Source: Deltaproteobacteria bacterium (GTDB lineage Bacteria; UBA10199; JADGCS01). From it: a stretch of DNA of 64,000 bases. The position numbers and the translations under genes are program-made. Below the pieces are notes generated by a model that saw nothing but the letters and a program-made list of their open reading frames with translations, searched no databases and had not been told where the DNA came from. Location: assembly GCA_015228875.1 (NCBI GenBank), contig JADGCS010000004.1, positions 1 to 64,000 of the forward strand, given 5' to 3'. Below, in pieces: positions 23,674 through 33,163 of this stretch. The stretch's first letter is position 1; every line of letters starts with the position of its first letter.

Positions 23674-24708
23674 TTAAACATCAAACATTTCGCAAGAGAT
23701 CTGTTGGTCTTTTTTTATATCTATCCTGGCAGGATTGCCAATAACTTTGTAAAAATCTTTTGCCGGGATCGCACCCGTCCCCGGTTTTTTTACCCAGATA
23801 TTGTTTGTATCAAACAGATCACCCGCTTTGATATCTTTTATGGCAACGACACTGGCAAAGGCAAATGTCTTCACAGGTTGTTCTTCGGACAAGACTGTCT
23901 TGTTTCCTCCCAGTGCCGTAAAAACTGCGCGTGAGCCTGTGACCAATTCAGAAAGCGTATCAGGGGTGATCGAAAAAGCAATATCCGGTCCGGGCCAGTC
24001 CGCGCTTACAGTAAAATGTTTCTCGAGGACACAGGCCCCCAACGCTACAGCGGCGAGGCACGTATAAATGCTCAACGTGTGATCACTGAGCCCGACAGGG
24101 AGATCAAAGGTCTCCTGGAGTTCTTTAATGCCGCCCAGGCGGACCTTTTCGTAGGGTGTCGGGTAAATAGAGGTGCAATGCATCAGCATAAGGGGGCAAT
24201 TGTGTTTTTGAATCACCTCTACCGCGCTTTTAATAGAGGCGATATCGTTCATGCCTGTTGATAAAATCATGGGTCTGGACATTCTGGCTATGTGTTCCAA
24301 CAAAGGCAGGTTATTGCATTCTCCCGAGCCTATCTTAAAGGCAGGCACATCCATCGCATACAGGTGATCAGCGGCTTCTTTGGAAAAAGGTGTTGAGAGA
24401 AAAATAATGCCGGACTGATCACAATGCTCTTTAATGCGTTTGTGTTCTTCTGGGGAAAACTCAATATGTTTGGTGATGTCCCAGAGGGTTTCTTTGGACA
24501 GGTAACCCGGTTTGATGTCGGATTTAACAAGCTCAGCCTCGGTAATGTGATATTGAAATTTTACACAATCGGCCCCGCATTTTTTGGCCGTATCCACCAA
24601 TTGTATGGCCTTGCCAAAATCACCATCATGGTTGATGCCGGCCTCAGCGATAATAAACGGGGGCTGTGCAGGTCCTATGATTCTTTTTCCAATTTTAAAT
24701 TCTTTCAT
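23674..24708 (-). CDS. neuB: Nonulosonic acid (sialic/legionaminic-type) synthase, set 1
   Basis: A 344-residue NeuB-family enzyme that condenses PEP with an N-acyl hexosamine derivative. The TIM-barrel start is IIAEAGINHDGDFGKAIQLV, then ADCVKFQYH, IFLSTPFS, PAFKIGSGECNNLPLL, ILSTGM, LMHCTSIYPTP and GLSDHTLS, all family hallmarks. A C-terminal SAF/antifreeze-like domain starts near FAFASVVAIKDIKAGDL. Its ATG overlaps the stop of the upstream B12-type radical SAM gene (ATGA), so they are translationally coupled. A second, clearly different NeuB lies at 46384. Confidence 0.93.
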   Translation of the reverse strand: MKEFKIGKRIIGPAQPPFIIAEAGINHDGDFGKAIQLVDTAKKCGADCVKFQYHITEAELVKSDIKPGYLSKETLWDITKHIEFSPEEHKRIKEHCDQSGIIFLSTPFSKEAADHLYAMDVPAFKIGSGECNNLPLLEHIARMSRPMILSTGMNDIASIKSAVEVIQKHNCPLMLMHCTSIYPTPYEKVRLGGIKELQETFDLPVGLSDHTLSIYTCLAAVALGACVLEKHFTVSADWPGPDIAFSITPDTLSELVTGSRAVFTALGGNKTVLSEEQPVKTFAFASVVAIKDIKAGDLFDTNNIWVKKPGTGAIPAKDFYKVIGNPARIDIKKDQQISCEMFDV

Positions 24709-26321
24709 GGGGTATCATTCTCCCGATTTGTTTTAATAACATTGTGTTTTATGTCAAAGATCTCTGACATATATTTCCATCTTGAAAAGGCCTCTGCCGC
24801 GGAGCACCAGGGGGTTTCTATGTTGATATAATCTACCTTGGGATTCTGGTAAGAGATGGTGGTGACCATGTTTGCATGATCGGGCTTGCGCAGCCATCCA
24901 AGGTCTTTGCAGATCTCGTATAAATTGGTCCCTGGATAAGGTGTGGCGATGAGTGGTGTGATAAACTTTACACCCGCCTGCACAAGTTTTTTTGCATAAC
25001 TGATTGTTGTGTCAAAAGACGCCTCATCTTCACCTTTAATCCAGAGGCAGGAATCTGCGCTTTTTATGATGCTGTCAGGGTATTTTTTATTGATGATTTC
25101 CTGGGCAGGTTTTGTGCAGATTTTGCCACCGGGATAACCAATAATAAAAAACGCCCCGGCATCCAACTGGGCCTCGGCACACCAGTGTGCGACTTGAAGT
25201 GTCTGGTCGAGATGCCTGGTTGCAAACGGCTTGTTCATGGCTATCAGGTTTTTAAGGTCCCCGCTCTCGACAGGTAAATAGATGATTTCTGTTCCGGCCG
25301 CCTTCATGGCAAAGATTTGTTCTCGATCCAGCCTGTTGATCATCACACCGTTGGGGAATGACAGTTTGACAGGGTGTCCGGCATCTTTTAATTTTTTTAA
25401 ATAATTTAATATGGGGATGGCGTGCTCTTTCTTGAGCGTAAAATTGTCATCTTCAATCTCAATATGTGTGACATCATGGTGATCGATCATAAATTGGATT
25501 TCTTCGATGACCCTTGTTGCCGAGAAGGCCCTCCATGTCTGGCCTTTTTCTGGTATGGAGCAGAACTCACAGGTAAACGGACAGCCTCTTGATGTGATAT
25601 AAGAAAAGGTTTTATCAAGGGTGTTCCCCCTTGGGGACCAATTGACATACTCCCGCACGGGCCTCATATTAAACTGCGTGATCCGGGGGATTTGATCGAT
25701 GTTTAAAAGCTGTTCTGATCGCTCGGGGTTTTCGTGGATGTGGCCTTGTTCATCTCTAAACACGAGCCCCGGTATGGATGCGAGGGGTTCTCCGTTGAGT
25801 ATCCTGGCACCGGCAATCTCCCCTTCGCCTTTTACCACGATATCTATTTTTGTTTCTTTAAGGATTTGATGTGGCAGCGTTGTGGCCAGGATACCTCCGG
25901 CGACTATGGGGATACCGGGAAATTTAGTTTTGATTTTATTGCAGAGAGGGTAAAAAACAAATCGGGAGTCTGTAAAAGGCGCATTAATAAAAATATAATC
26001 TGAATCGTCGGGTATGTTGCTGATAATCCACTCATCAGGGTGTCCCACTCTGTACAGGGTTTGATGTTCTGTTGCTATGGGTTGTTTAATATGTTGCCCC
26101 CCGGACAGCATGGGATCGATATATTTTATGACTTTGTGCCCGCACTCAACAACGTAGGCGCCCACGTATGCCAGGCCCAATTGCTGGGATTGAAACTCTG
26201 GATCTCCCTGAAACACCCAGGGACAGGCCAAAAGTGTTATTTTTTTTGCCAAAAAATTTTTGTTTTTCTGGAAATCAAGGGGATGATTGCCATTCATGCG
26301 GAATGGTACAAAATTTTTCAT
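24705..26321 (-). CDS. B12-binding-domain radical SAM protein
   Basis: A 538-residue protein with an N-terminal cobalamin-binding-like Rossmann domain (LGLAYVGAYVVECGHKVIKY, later IPIVAGGILATTLPHQI and VVKGEGE), then radical SAM with CPFTCEFC at about 250-257. No DxHxxG motif is seen, as in many class B members. Such proteins often methylate or rearrange unactivated carbons. It is coupled to neuB by a 4-base overlap, so its substrate may be a sugar or lipid of the same pathway. Start 26321 is the first ATG; an in-frame TTG at 26336 is possible, and neither has a clear ribosome site. Confidence 0.85.
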   Translation of the reverse strand: MKNFVPFRMNGNHPLDFQKNKNFLAKKITLLACPWVFQGDPEFQSQQLGLAYVGAYVVECGHKVIKYIDPMLSGGQHIKQPIATEHQTLYRVGHPDEWIISNIPDDSDYIFINAPFTDSRFVFYPLCNKIKTKFPGIPIVAGGILATTLPHQILKETKIDIVVKGEGEIAGARILNGEPLASIPGLVFRDEQGHIHENPERSEQLLNIDQIPRITQFNMRPVREYVNWSPRGNTLDKTFSYITSRGCPFTCEFCSIPEKGQTWRAFSATRVIEEIQFMIDHHDVTHIEIEDDNFTLKKEHAIPILNYLKKLKDAGHPVKLSFPNGVMINRLDREQIFAMKAAGTEIIYLPVESGDLKNLIAMNKPFATRHLDQTLQVAHWCAEAQLDAGAFFIIGYPGGKICTKPAQEIINKKYPDSIIKSADSCLWIKGEDEASFDTTISYAKKLVQAGVKFITPLIATPYPGTNLYEICKDLGWLRKPDHANMVTTISYQNPKVDYINIETPWCSAAEAFSRWKYMSEIFDIKHNVIKTNRENDTP

Positions 26322-26347
26322 ATCAACATTGAGCAACGTAAAAACAT

Positions 26348-26434
26348 AACCCGCTTAAAGCGTAAAACACTACGCGGGCGGACACCATGCAAAAATTGGT
26401 GCCGAAACGCGTAGAAAAAACCTTCCAAGGTTTT
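26348..26434 (+). repeat. Family B palindromic repeat, copy 5 (near-consensus)
   Basis: AACCCGCTTAAAGCG, TACGCGGGCGGACACCATGC, AAAAATTGGTGCCGAAACGC, GTAGAAAAAACCTTCCAAGG. CTACGCG-type arms (ACTACGCG/CGCGTAG) give a long stem. It touches the stop codon of neuC (26433-26435). Confidence 0.88.
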
Positions 26435-27560
26435 ACAAGTCTACAAATGATTTTTGCTGGTTCATATTCCAGAATGACTCGGTGCAAATAATATCAAAAA
26501 ACAGACGGGCACTGTTGCCTGTTCCAAACCTTGTTTCGGAGGGCACCTTTATGGTTTTGGCTTTTTTTATTGATGCCAGTATATTCTCCGGGTTGTGATC
26601 ACAGTTGATCACTTTTTTACTCGGGGTTCTGTTATGCTGCCTGGTCCCGATATTGATTGTCGGCACACCGTAATAGGGTGCCTCTCTGATGCCGGCGCTT
26701 GAATTGCCAATGATGTATTGTGCGTTCTTTAAGATTGTCAAAAAATACTCGAATCGTAAAGAAGGGTAAGTGCGAAAATGACCATTGTTTTTAAACTTGT
26801 TATAAGCATCAAAGATAAAACCTGATCCGTTATCATTGTTTGGATAAATAACAATAAAATCATCACCCGATTTGATCACGGCATTTACCAAACTCTGGGT
26901 CTGTGCGTTGATCTCGTTGTATTCGGTTGTGACGGGGTGAAATATAAGAACGGCATATTGCTTAAATGGTATTTCATAATACTCTTTGACTGTTTCGAGG
27001 GAAGGGAGATTATTTGATGCCATGATGTCGATATCGGGGGAGCCGATGACAAAGATGGACTGATCATTTTCTCCCATTTGTTTAAGCCTTAATTGTGCCT
27101 CTGCGTTGGCTACAAAATGGATGTGTGACATTTTACTGACAGCATGACGGATTTGCTCGTCAACCGTGCCGGAGATTTCACCGCCCTCTATGTGCGCCAC
27201 CAATATGTTATTTAACGACCCGACAATGGCACCGGCCAAGGCTTCTACCCTGTCACCGTGCACGATCACGAGATCAGGTTCGATTCCCTTGATGTAATAT
27301 GAAAAACCCTCGATGGTTTTGGCCAGAATGTGATCCATTGAATCGTGGTCAAGATGGTTAATAAACTTGAAGATGTTTTTGTTGTTAAACCCGCATTTGT
27401 AAATCTCTTCTACGGTCGTATCGTATTTTTTGTTTAAATGCATCCCCGTAGCCCAGATGTGGACATCAAACAGGCTGGAATCGTTTGTGATTTGTATCAG
27501 GGTTTTTTGTTTGCCAAAGTCGGCCCGGGTGCCTGTGAGAAAGACAATTTTTTTCTTCAT
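26433..27560 (-). CDS. neuC: UDP-sugar 2-epimerase (hydrolysing), NeuC-type, set 1
   Basis: A 375-residue GT-B-fold epimerase. Near the N-terminus is VFLTGTRADFGKQKTLI, then LVIVHGDRVEALAGAI, VAHIEGGEISGTVDEQIRHA (His/Glu catalytic region) and C-terminal YIIGNSSAGIREAPYYGVPT followed by NIGTRQ. NeuC/LegG enzymes hydrolyse UDP- or GDP-sugars to the free 2-epimer used by NeuB. ATG 27560 is used; an in-frame TTG at 27572 lies at the edge of repeat C2. It heads the minus-strand run neuC - B12 radical SAM - neuB - SDR - neuA. Composition is more AT-rich than its neighbours. Confidence 0.9.
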   Translation of the reverse strand: MKKKIVFLTGTRADFGKQKTLIQITNDSSLFDVHIWATGMHLNKKYDTTVEEIYKCGFNNKNIFKFINHLDHDSMDHILAKTIEGFSYYIKGIEPDLVIVHGDRVEALAGAIVGSLNNILVAHIEGGEISGTVDEQIRHAVSKMSHIHFVANAEAQLRLKQMGENDQSIFVIGSPDIDIMASNNLPSLETVKEYYEIPFKQYAVLIFHPVTTEYNEINAQTQSLVNAVIKSGDDFIVIYPNNDNGSGFIFDAYNKFKNNGHFRTYPSLRFEYFLTILKNAQYIIGNSSAGIREAPYYGVPTINIGTRQHNRTPSKKVINCDHNPENILASIKKAKTIKVPSETRFGTGNSARLFFDIICTESFWNMNQQKSFVDL

Positions 27561-27571
27561 ACTTATTGCCA

Positions 27572-27733
27572 ATATTGTGTCTGTCGGGGAATGCCCTGTT
27601 TCTCCGGAAGTTTGAAAATTTTGCCGCTTGCAAAATATTTCAAACCCTGAAAAATCATGTCTTTACATTTTGTCACGGGACATGATTTTTCAGGACTCCT
27701 GCGAAACAGGGCATTCCCCGACAGACACAATAT
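27572..27733. repeat. Family C element, complete, with 30-bp terminal inverted repeats
   Basis: Arms 27572-27601 and 27704-27733 are perfect 30-bp inverted repeats (ATATTGTGTCTGTCGGGGAA and following). Inside are two more hairpins: TTTGAAAATTTTGC/GCAAAATATTTCAAA and CCTGAAAAATCATGTC/GACATGATTTTTCAGG. The structure can fold as a three-way junction. It fills the divergent gap between neuC and the methyltransferase gene (313 bases), where the only other element seen is a CCCCCCGAATGTCCGGGGG hairpin near 27836. Confidence 0.92.
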
Positions 27734-27873
27734 AGGTGCATCGATAAGGGATTGCAATTATTTTTTGCTTTAGAGCAAAGAATAGATTATGATTTTCAAA
27801 AGGTTACGGATTGAGTGGTCCAAGTATTCATCAAGCCCCCCGAATGTCCGGGGGCATGTGGGGGAGGTATCTT

Positions 27874-28509
27874 ATGTTTCAAAAAACGCAAAATATCGGG
27901 TATTTGAATTTATGTATTCAACGATCGAAAGAAATCTACCTTGATTGGGTCGAACAGTTTCTGGATATCATCGAAGGTCATATCGAGCGGGACAAAACAT
28001 ACAGTTTAAACGATGTCGGTTGCAACTTGGGGCAGTTTTGGAAGGGGTTAAAGAGACGCAATCTTGGCATCGATTATCAGGGTTATGACATCGAGCAGAT
28101 CTATCTGGACAAGGCGCAAGAGGTCTTTCCCGAACTTAAAGGCAAAACAGCGTTGCACGATGTGACTCAAACAAAACCCAGAGAGTCGGATATTTCGGTC
28201 ATGTCTGCCATCGTCGAACACTTCGCGGATTTTTCACCGGGACTTGATCATGTTCTGGCACAATCCAAAAAACTGGTGATCGTCAGGACTTTTCTTGGTG
28301 ATGCAGAAATAAAAATCAAGTTTTTACAAAAGGGCGCAGAGATTCCCTACCCCATTAATCAATACAAATTTCTGGATGTTCTGGAGTTGTTTGATCAATA
28401 TGGTTTTAAAACAAAGGTCCTTCGGGACAGGGCCACAGATTCCATGCCCAAACTGGTTGAGCGGGGCATCTTACGGACCCAGTATGTTGTGGTGGGTTAC
28501 CGTTATTAG
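27874..28509 (+). CDS. SAM-dependent class I methyltransferase-like protein
   Basis: A 211-residue protein with a class I methyltransferase Rossmann pattern: motif I SLNDVGCNLGQFWKGLKR (about 47-64), acidic residue in YQGYDIEQIYLDKA, and motif IV-like ISVMSAIVEHFADF. Nothing indicates the methyl acceptor; a sugar or glycan is likely from context. ATG 27874 is chosen because GGGGAGG lies 6-7 bases upstream; the upstream extension encodes low-complexity sequence. It is followed after 38 bases by a membrane-anchored SGNH protein. Confidence 0.75.
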   Translation: MFQKTQNIGYLNLCIQRSKEIYLDWVEQFLDIIEGHIERDKTYSLNDVGCNLGQFWKGLKRRNLGIDYQGYDIEQIYLDKAQEVFPELKGKTALHDVTQTKPRESDISVMSAIVEHFADFSPGLDHVLAQSKKLVIVRTFLGDAEIKIKFLQKGAEIPYPINQYKFLDVLELFDQYGFKTKVLRDRATDSMPKLVERGILRTQYVVVGYRY

Positions 28510-28547
28510 AATCTATCAGGTGACTCTTGATCATCAAGGGAGGCAGG

Positions 28548-29807
28548 GTGCTTCGGTCAGAAATCATCGTTTTAGTTGCCGCGGTTCTGTGTACAGGGGT
28601 CACAATGTGCACCCTGTATTTCGTAAAAATTCCCAGAAGAAACAAGTTGCAGATAGTCCTCGTGGTTATTTTCACAGTATTGTCAGTTTATGGTGCAGAG
28701 CTGTTTTTGGTCTTTAACCAACGGGCGATCATGGGACAATACATGTCTAGGGAGACGAAGCTGGAGAAGATTCAAGAGTTAAGGGCTGCGGGCAAAAAGG
28801 CTTATCCCTCAATCTATGCGTCTCATCTCCTCTCGGGAGAGATCCCAAAGCCGGTGATTGCAGACAGGGCCATACTCCCTTTTGCGGGGATTTCTAATGT
28901 TCCGACGGTCCTCTGTGATGAAGGTGATGGATGGCTTGTTTACGAGAGCGATGAATACGGCTTTAACAATCCCAAAGGGCTGTATCGCCCTGGTTTGGTG
29001 GATGTCATGGTGGTTGGTGATTCCTTTGCCCATGGGGCCTGTGTCGGACCGGATGAAAACGCTGCCGCGTTGATCAGAAAAAAATGGCCCCACACTTTAA
29101 ATCTGGGCATGTCAGCGAATGGATTTGTGCACGAGATGGCCACAATTATGGAGTATGGGCCGGTGTTAAAGCCCAAAACAGTCTTGTGGATGTTCTATGA
29201 GGGTAATGATCTTGCAAGTTTTGGGGCGCATTTGCAGGATGATATTTTAAAAAAATATATTATTCAAAAACAGTTCGGACAAAACTTGATGGACGCGCAG
29301 GATCAGATAGATCGTCACTATCAGTCTCTTGTCGATCAAAAACTAAAAGAGGGTAGTTTGGCAGCAGGCTTTGAATCGGTCGTTCATCTCAAGGAGTCTA
29401 TCAGGAGTATTCTGTTTTTAAGAATATTGAGAGCAAGGCTGGGATTAACAAGGGCGCGATCAGAACCCGTTGAGGAAATCACCGAGAACGAGGCGGCCAT
29501 CAAACAATTGCTCGCACTGACCAGAGACACGGTAGGCGCGTGGGGCGGCAGGCTTTATTTTGTCTCTTTACCAAGTTGGGCCTCCATTCAAAAAAGGGGG
29601 GCAAGTGAGGCTTATCGAAGCAGGCTTTTTTCTGTCGTGCAAGGGCAGCACATACCGGTGATTAATATCTATGAGCATTTTATTGCAAAAAAAGAACCGC
29701 GTAAGTTCTTTAATTTTCCGGGGTCTCATTATAATAAAACGGGCTATAAAGCCGTGGCAGAAAAGGTGATCAGTGTTTTAGAGAAAGATTTGGTTAAAGA
29801 GGATTAA
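28548..29807 (+). CDS. Membrane-anchored SGNH/GDSL-like protein
   Basis: A protein of about 419 residues with two N-terminal hydrophobic helices (IIVLVAAVLCTGVTMCTLYF; LQIVLVVIFTVLSVYGAELF) and a large extracytoplasmic domain. VMVVGDSFAHGACVGPDE is SGNH block I, with the nucleophile Ser; LNLGMSANGF gives the Gly/Asn blocks and GSHYNKTGY the terminal Asp/His-type block, here with Ser-His. Such proteins add or remove O-acetyl groups on cell-surface glycans. Start is uncertain: GTG 28548 has GGAGG 4 bases upstream, and TTG 28527 is also in frame. It is paralogous in design to 33278-34462. Confidence 0.75.
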   Translation: MLRSEIIVLVAAVLCTGVTMCTLYFVKIPRRNKLQIVLVVIFTVLSVYGAELFLVFNQRAIMGQYMSRETKLEKIQELRAAGKKAYPSIYASHLLSGEIPKPVIADRAILPFAGISNVPTVLCDEGDGWLVYESDEYGFNNPKGLYRPGLVDVMVVGDSFAHGACVGPDENAAALIRKKWPHTLNLGMSANGFVHEMATIMEYGPVLKPKTVLWMFYEGNDLASFGAHLQDDILKKYIIQKQFGQNLMDAQDQIDRHYQSLVDQKLKEGSLAAGFESVVHLKESIRSILFLRILRARLGLTRARSEPVEEITENEAAIKQLLALTRDTVGAWGGRLYFVSLPSWASIQKRGASEAYRSRLFSVVQGQHIPVINIYEHFIAKKEPRKFFNFPGSHYNKTGYKAVAEKVISVLEKDLVKED

Positions 29808-29816
29808 ATGTAAGCA

Positions 29817-29969
29817 GTGTCTGTCGGGAAATGCCCTGTTTCTCCGGAAGTTTGAAAATTTTGCCGCTTGCAAAATATTTCAAACCCTAAAAAATCATGT
29901 CTTTATATTTTGTCACGGGACATGATTTTTCAGGACTCCTGCGAAACAGGGCATTTCCCGACAGACACG
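29817..29969. repeat. Family C element, complete copy
   Basis: Terminal inverted repeats GTGTCTGTCGGGAAATGCCC (29817 on) and GGGCATTTCCCGACAGACAC (to 29968), with the same two inner hairpins as the copy at 27572. The core is nearly identical to that copy, and compensating changes in both arms (GGGAAATG / CATTTCCC against GGGGAATG / CATTCCCC) show pairing is conserved. Confidence 0.92.
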
Positions 29970-29982
29970 AGCTATTTTTTTT

Positions 29983-31665
29983 ATGAAAAAAGCAAAAGTT
30001 TGTTTTATCAACGTCCCTCTCAGAGACTCCGGGGATTTTTTTCCGCCTTTTGGTATCACGAGGTTGATCGATTCATTGACTGATTCCGGCTATCAGTTCA
30101 ACACAGATGTGTTTTTTTATAATATCGATCTTCTCAGGCCGTCCTTTGAGGACATGAAGGCCTATTTTACACAACTCAACCCCGATATTGTCGGGATCAG
30201 TGCCGTTGTTTCTACCTCCTATTTGTTTGTGAAACAAGTCAGTCAGTTGATCAAAGAGGTGGTGCCTCGTGTGTCCATTGTTCTGGGGGGCAACATGGCG
30301 GCAGCCTCCGAGGTTGTGTTAAAAAAAACCTGCGTTCATTTGACTGTGATCGGCGAGGGAGAGGATTCCTTTGTCGATGTCTGCAGGCATTGGGAAACGT
30401 ATGGTTCATTGACCGACAATCCAGCGCTCAGAAAAATCAGGGGTCTCGCATTTAAATCTGCAGAAGATGCGAACGCAACAGTCTTTACCGGCTATAGAGA
30501 TCAAATTCCCACAGAAAGGATTCGTCAGGCGAATTACGATATTATAGATGACTACTACATGCAGCCCATTATTCGGGGGTTTGGTATTGAGGACGATATC
30601 AGAACCCAAAAGATGATCGAAGGGAACAGGCGTTCTGCAGGCATAGAGTTAAGCAAGGGTTGTGTTTCCCGCTGCACATTTTGTCACAGGTGGAACAAGG
30701 GGTACAGAGCCCTTGATCTGGACAGCATTATTGATGAGATGCAAAGACTCATACAGAGACACAATGTAGGGGTTTTTTATCTGTATGATGAAAGCTTTGG
30801 TTCGGATAAAAGTCATATCAGAAGTTTTATAAAAAAAGTAAAACCGCTCAACGTTCTCTGGCATGTGCACGGGATGAGGGTGAAAACTGTGACAGACATC
30901 GCACTCCTGCAAGACATGAAGGATGCGGGTTGTGTGGCTATCAAGTTTGGGATGGAGAGTGGCAGTGACCGGATGCTGACCATTATGGAAAAGCTGGCCA
31001 CGCGTGCAGACGACAATTATAAAGCCCTGCTGGCATTAAAAGAGACAGGTCTCTTGGGTACAACAACAATACAAATTGTTTATGGAATGCCTGGGGAAAA
31101 CAGACACACTGTTAAAGAGACCATCAGGTTTATTAAAAAATGCAGAGAGGCCAAAAAAAATATCTATATTGCCCCGGCCCTGGCCCAGGCCCTGCCCGGC
31201 ACTCCCCTGTACGAGTTTGCAAGATTGCATGGTTTTATCGGATCCACACTTGATGACGAAGAGGCCTATCTTATCAGAATCTCGGATACCAATAAAGCTG
31301 ACATGAAACATTACATCAATATGACAGAGGAAAAAACGCCCGACATATTGTATGGGCATTATTTGTTGAGGGAAATGCAGTTTAATTTTTATTGGGGGAC
31401 ACGTGGTAGAATAAAGTGGGTTGCGACCACGGCATTAAAGATCCTCTTGACCCCCTATGGATTTCGCTTGTTTGTTAAAATGCTTGTGACATACAGATAT
31501 TGCGACAAGAATCTCAAACAGGCCATAAAATTGTTTTTTGAAAAACGCCCCCCCGGTTTAAAAATAGAGACGTTATCGCTTAGAAAAATAGTGAGTCAGA
31601 TCAACCCGGCGTTTGAGAAAAATGATGTCCCTTACTCCGTTGATTTATTAAGAAGGGGCCGCTGA
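29983..31665 (+). CDS. B12-binding-domain radical SAM protein
   Basis: A 560-residue protein with an N-terminal B12-binding-like domain (LNPDIVGISAVVSTSYLFVK, VSIVLGGNMAAASEVVLKKT, VIGEGEDSF), then radical SAM with CVSRCTFC at about 226-233 and FGMESGSDRML and GMPGEN further on. No DxHxxG is seen. The C-terminal ~150 residues are unusual, basic and aromatic. TGATG joins it to the following GT-B-like gene, so the two probably serve one pathway. Substrate unknown. Confidence 0.85.
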   Translation: MKKAKVCFINVPLRDSGDFFPPFGITRLIDSLTDSGYQFNTDVFFYNIDLLRPSFEDMKAYFTQLNPDIVGISAVVSTSYLFVKQVSQLIKEVVPRVSIVLGGNMAAASEVVLKKTCVHLTVIGEGEDSFVDVCRHWETYGSLTDNPALRKIRGLAFKSAEDANATVFTGYRDQIPTERIRQANYDIIDDYYMQPIIRGFGIEDDIRTQKMIEGNRRSAGIELSKGCVSRCTFCHRWNKGYRALDLDSIIDEMQRLIQRHNVGVFYLYDESFGSDKSHIRSFIKKVKPLNVLWHVHGMRVKTVTDIALLQDMKDAGCVAIKFGMESGSDRMLTIMEKLATRADDNYKALLALKETGLLGTTTIQIVYGMPGENRHTVKETIRFIKKCREAKKNIYIAPALAQALPGTPLYEFARLHGFIGSTLDDEEAYLIRISDTNKADMKHYINMTEEKTPDILYGHYLLREMQFNFYWGTRGRIKWVATTALKILLTPYGFRLFVKMLVTYRYCDKNLKQAIKLFFEKRPPGLKIETLSLRKIVSQINPAFEKNDVPYSVDLLRRGR

Positions 31666-33158
31666 TGTTAAAGCCTGACAGCAAACACAGAGTGCTCTTG
31701 TTCCCCATTCATGCCACCTCGTGGCCGACAATGGAAAAACTGGCGGTGGCTTTAAAGGAGCAGGGCGAGTTTGAGCCTGTGGTGCTTTTAACCGCAAAAA
31801 TTGCAGATAAAAAACAAATATGCCGGCAGCATCATGTGTGTTGTGAGGTATTAGGGGTACTGGAACCAGCCGCTCATTTTACTGAATCTACAGACGTTGA
31901 GGGTGTTGATAAAAAACAAGACCATACTTCCCCTGTGCGTACCTCGAAGATGTTTGTCGCCAGGGTATTCAAGTATTCTTATGAGACTCTCAAAGACTTT
32001 TTTATATTTATAGAAAAAAAAACAAATAAGAGGGTTTATTCCTTGACGCTTTATCACTTATTAAAGTGCTGCATCGAGGTCATTTATTACAAGTTATATT
32101 ATAAAAAAATAGATGATCTTCTTGGCAGGATTAACCCACAGGCTGTGTTTGTCAGCCAGGACGCCTCTGGTGGGGTACTCGCCTGTTTTATCCGAGAGTG
32201 CCAAAAGAGAAAGATTAAAATCATCGTGGCAAATGTGGCCTATCAACATGCAGACATGCCCGCCAAAACCAGATCCGCCATGGGAAGTCTGTGTTTAAAA
32301 AATCCTGTTTCAGCCCCCTGGATTAACTACATTATATATCTATTTTTACCAAATCAGTTCTACCGGTATAACAACAGGCGGACAATGTTTTATCAGGCCT
32401 ATGAGGTCTTGGCGCTTAAACTGTTTGGGGCGTTGCCGCCTTTTCCATGGGTTGTCGGTCATAATCATTCAGATATTGTGTGTGTGGAAAACCATTACCT
32501 TAAGGATCGCCTGATCAGCAAGGGAGTCAATCCGGCGAAAGTAGTTGTGACAGGGCATGTCGATGTCGATGAAATCTGGCAGCAAAAAAGCAGAATATCT
32601 CGGGAGGAATTTTTCAAGTCGTATGGTTTCGATCTCAATAAAAAACTTTTTGTTGTGGCGCTTCCCCAGTTGATTGAGCACGGCTATGTCACCTCATGGG
32701 AGGAAACCTACACAGAAATAGAATATCTGGTGAGAATATGTTCCGATACGGGGATGAACGTCTTATTGGCCTTGCATCCAAAAATGGATGTGAAAAATTA
32801 TATTTTTTTGGAAAATAAATATCATTGTAAAATTAATAAATCACCCAAAACGAGCCATGCACTGCCGTACGCCGATCTTTTTGCATCCAATGGATCCAGC
32901 ACAGCCTTCTGGGCACACGTTTGTGGGGCCGTGGTCATCAACTTTGATTTTTATGGATTTTCGTTGGAGAGCTTTGGTTATTTAAAATCTTTCATCACTG
33001 TTTATTCAAAGCCTGAATTTGAAAAAACCATGCACAGTTTAACGCACGACCCGGAATACTTTTTGCGCAGTCTCACAACAACTCAAGAAGAAGTCCCCCG
33101 GTTCTCCCTGCCACTGGATGGCAAAAATACCGAGAGGTGTCTGGCGTTGTTGGGTTAA
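31665..33158 (+). CDS. GT-B-like glycosyltransferase/epimerase-fold protein
   Basis: A 497-residue protein with features of the GT-B fold seen in capsule glycosyltransferases and UDP-sugar epimerases: an N-terminal HRVLLFPIHATSWPTMEKLA, a middle DIVCVENHYLKDRLISKGVN with KVVVTGHVDVDEIW, and a C-terminal MNVLLALHPKMDVKNY and ADLFASNGSSTAFWAHVCGA. The HP-x and S-S-T segments match nucleotide-sugar or polyol-phosphate-binding loops. An internal Lys/Thr-rich stretch (about 85-125) is atypical. Overlaps the upstream radical SAM gene (TGATG). A specific transfer cannot be assigned. Confidence 0.6.
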   Translation: MLKPDSKHRVLLFPIHATSWPTMEKLAVALKEQGEFEPVVLLTAKIADKKQICRQHHVCCEVLGVLEPAAHFTESTDVEGVDKKQDHTSPVRTSKMFVARVFKYSYETLKDFFIFIEKKTNKRVYSLTLYHLLKCCIEVIYYKLYYKKIDDLLGRINPQAVFVSQDASGGVLACFIRECQKRKIKIIVANVAYQHADMPAKTRSAMGSLCLKNPVSAPWINYIIYLFLPNQFYRYNNRRTMFYQAYEVLALKLFGALPPFPWVVGHNHSDIVCVENHYLKDRLISKGVNPAKVVVTGHVDVDEIWQQKSRISREEFFKSYGFDLNKKLFVVALPQLIEHGYVTSWEETYTEIEYLVRICSDTGMNVLLALHPKMDVKNYIFLENKYHCKINKSPKTSHALPYADLFASNGSSTAFWAHVCGAVVINFDFYGFSLESFGYLKSFITVYSKPEFEKTMHSLTHDPEYFLRSLTTTQEEVPRFSLPLDGKNTERCLALLG

Positions 33159-33163
33159 TGCTG

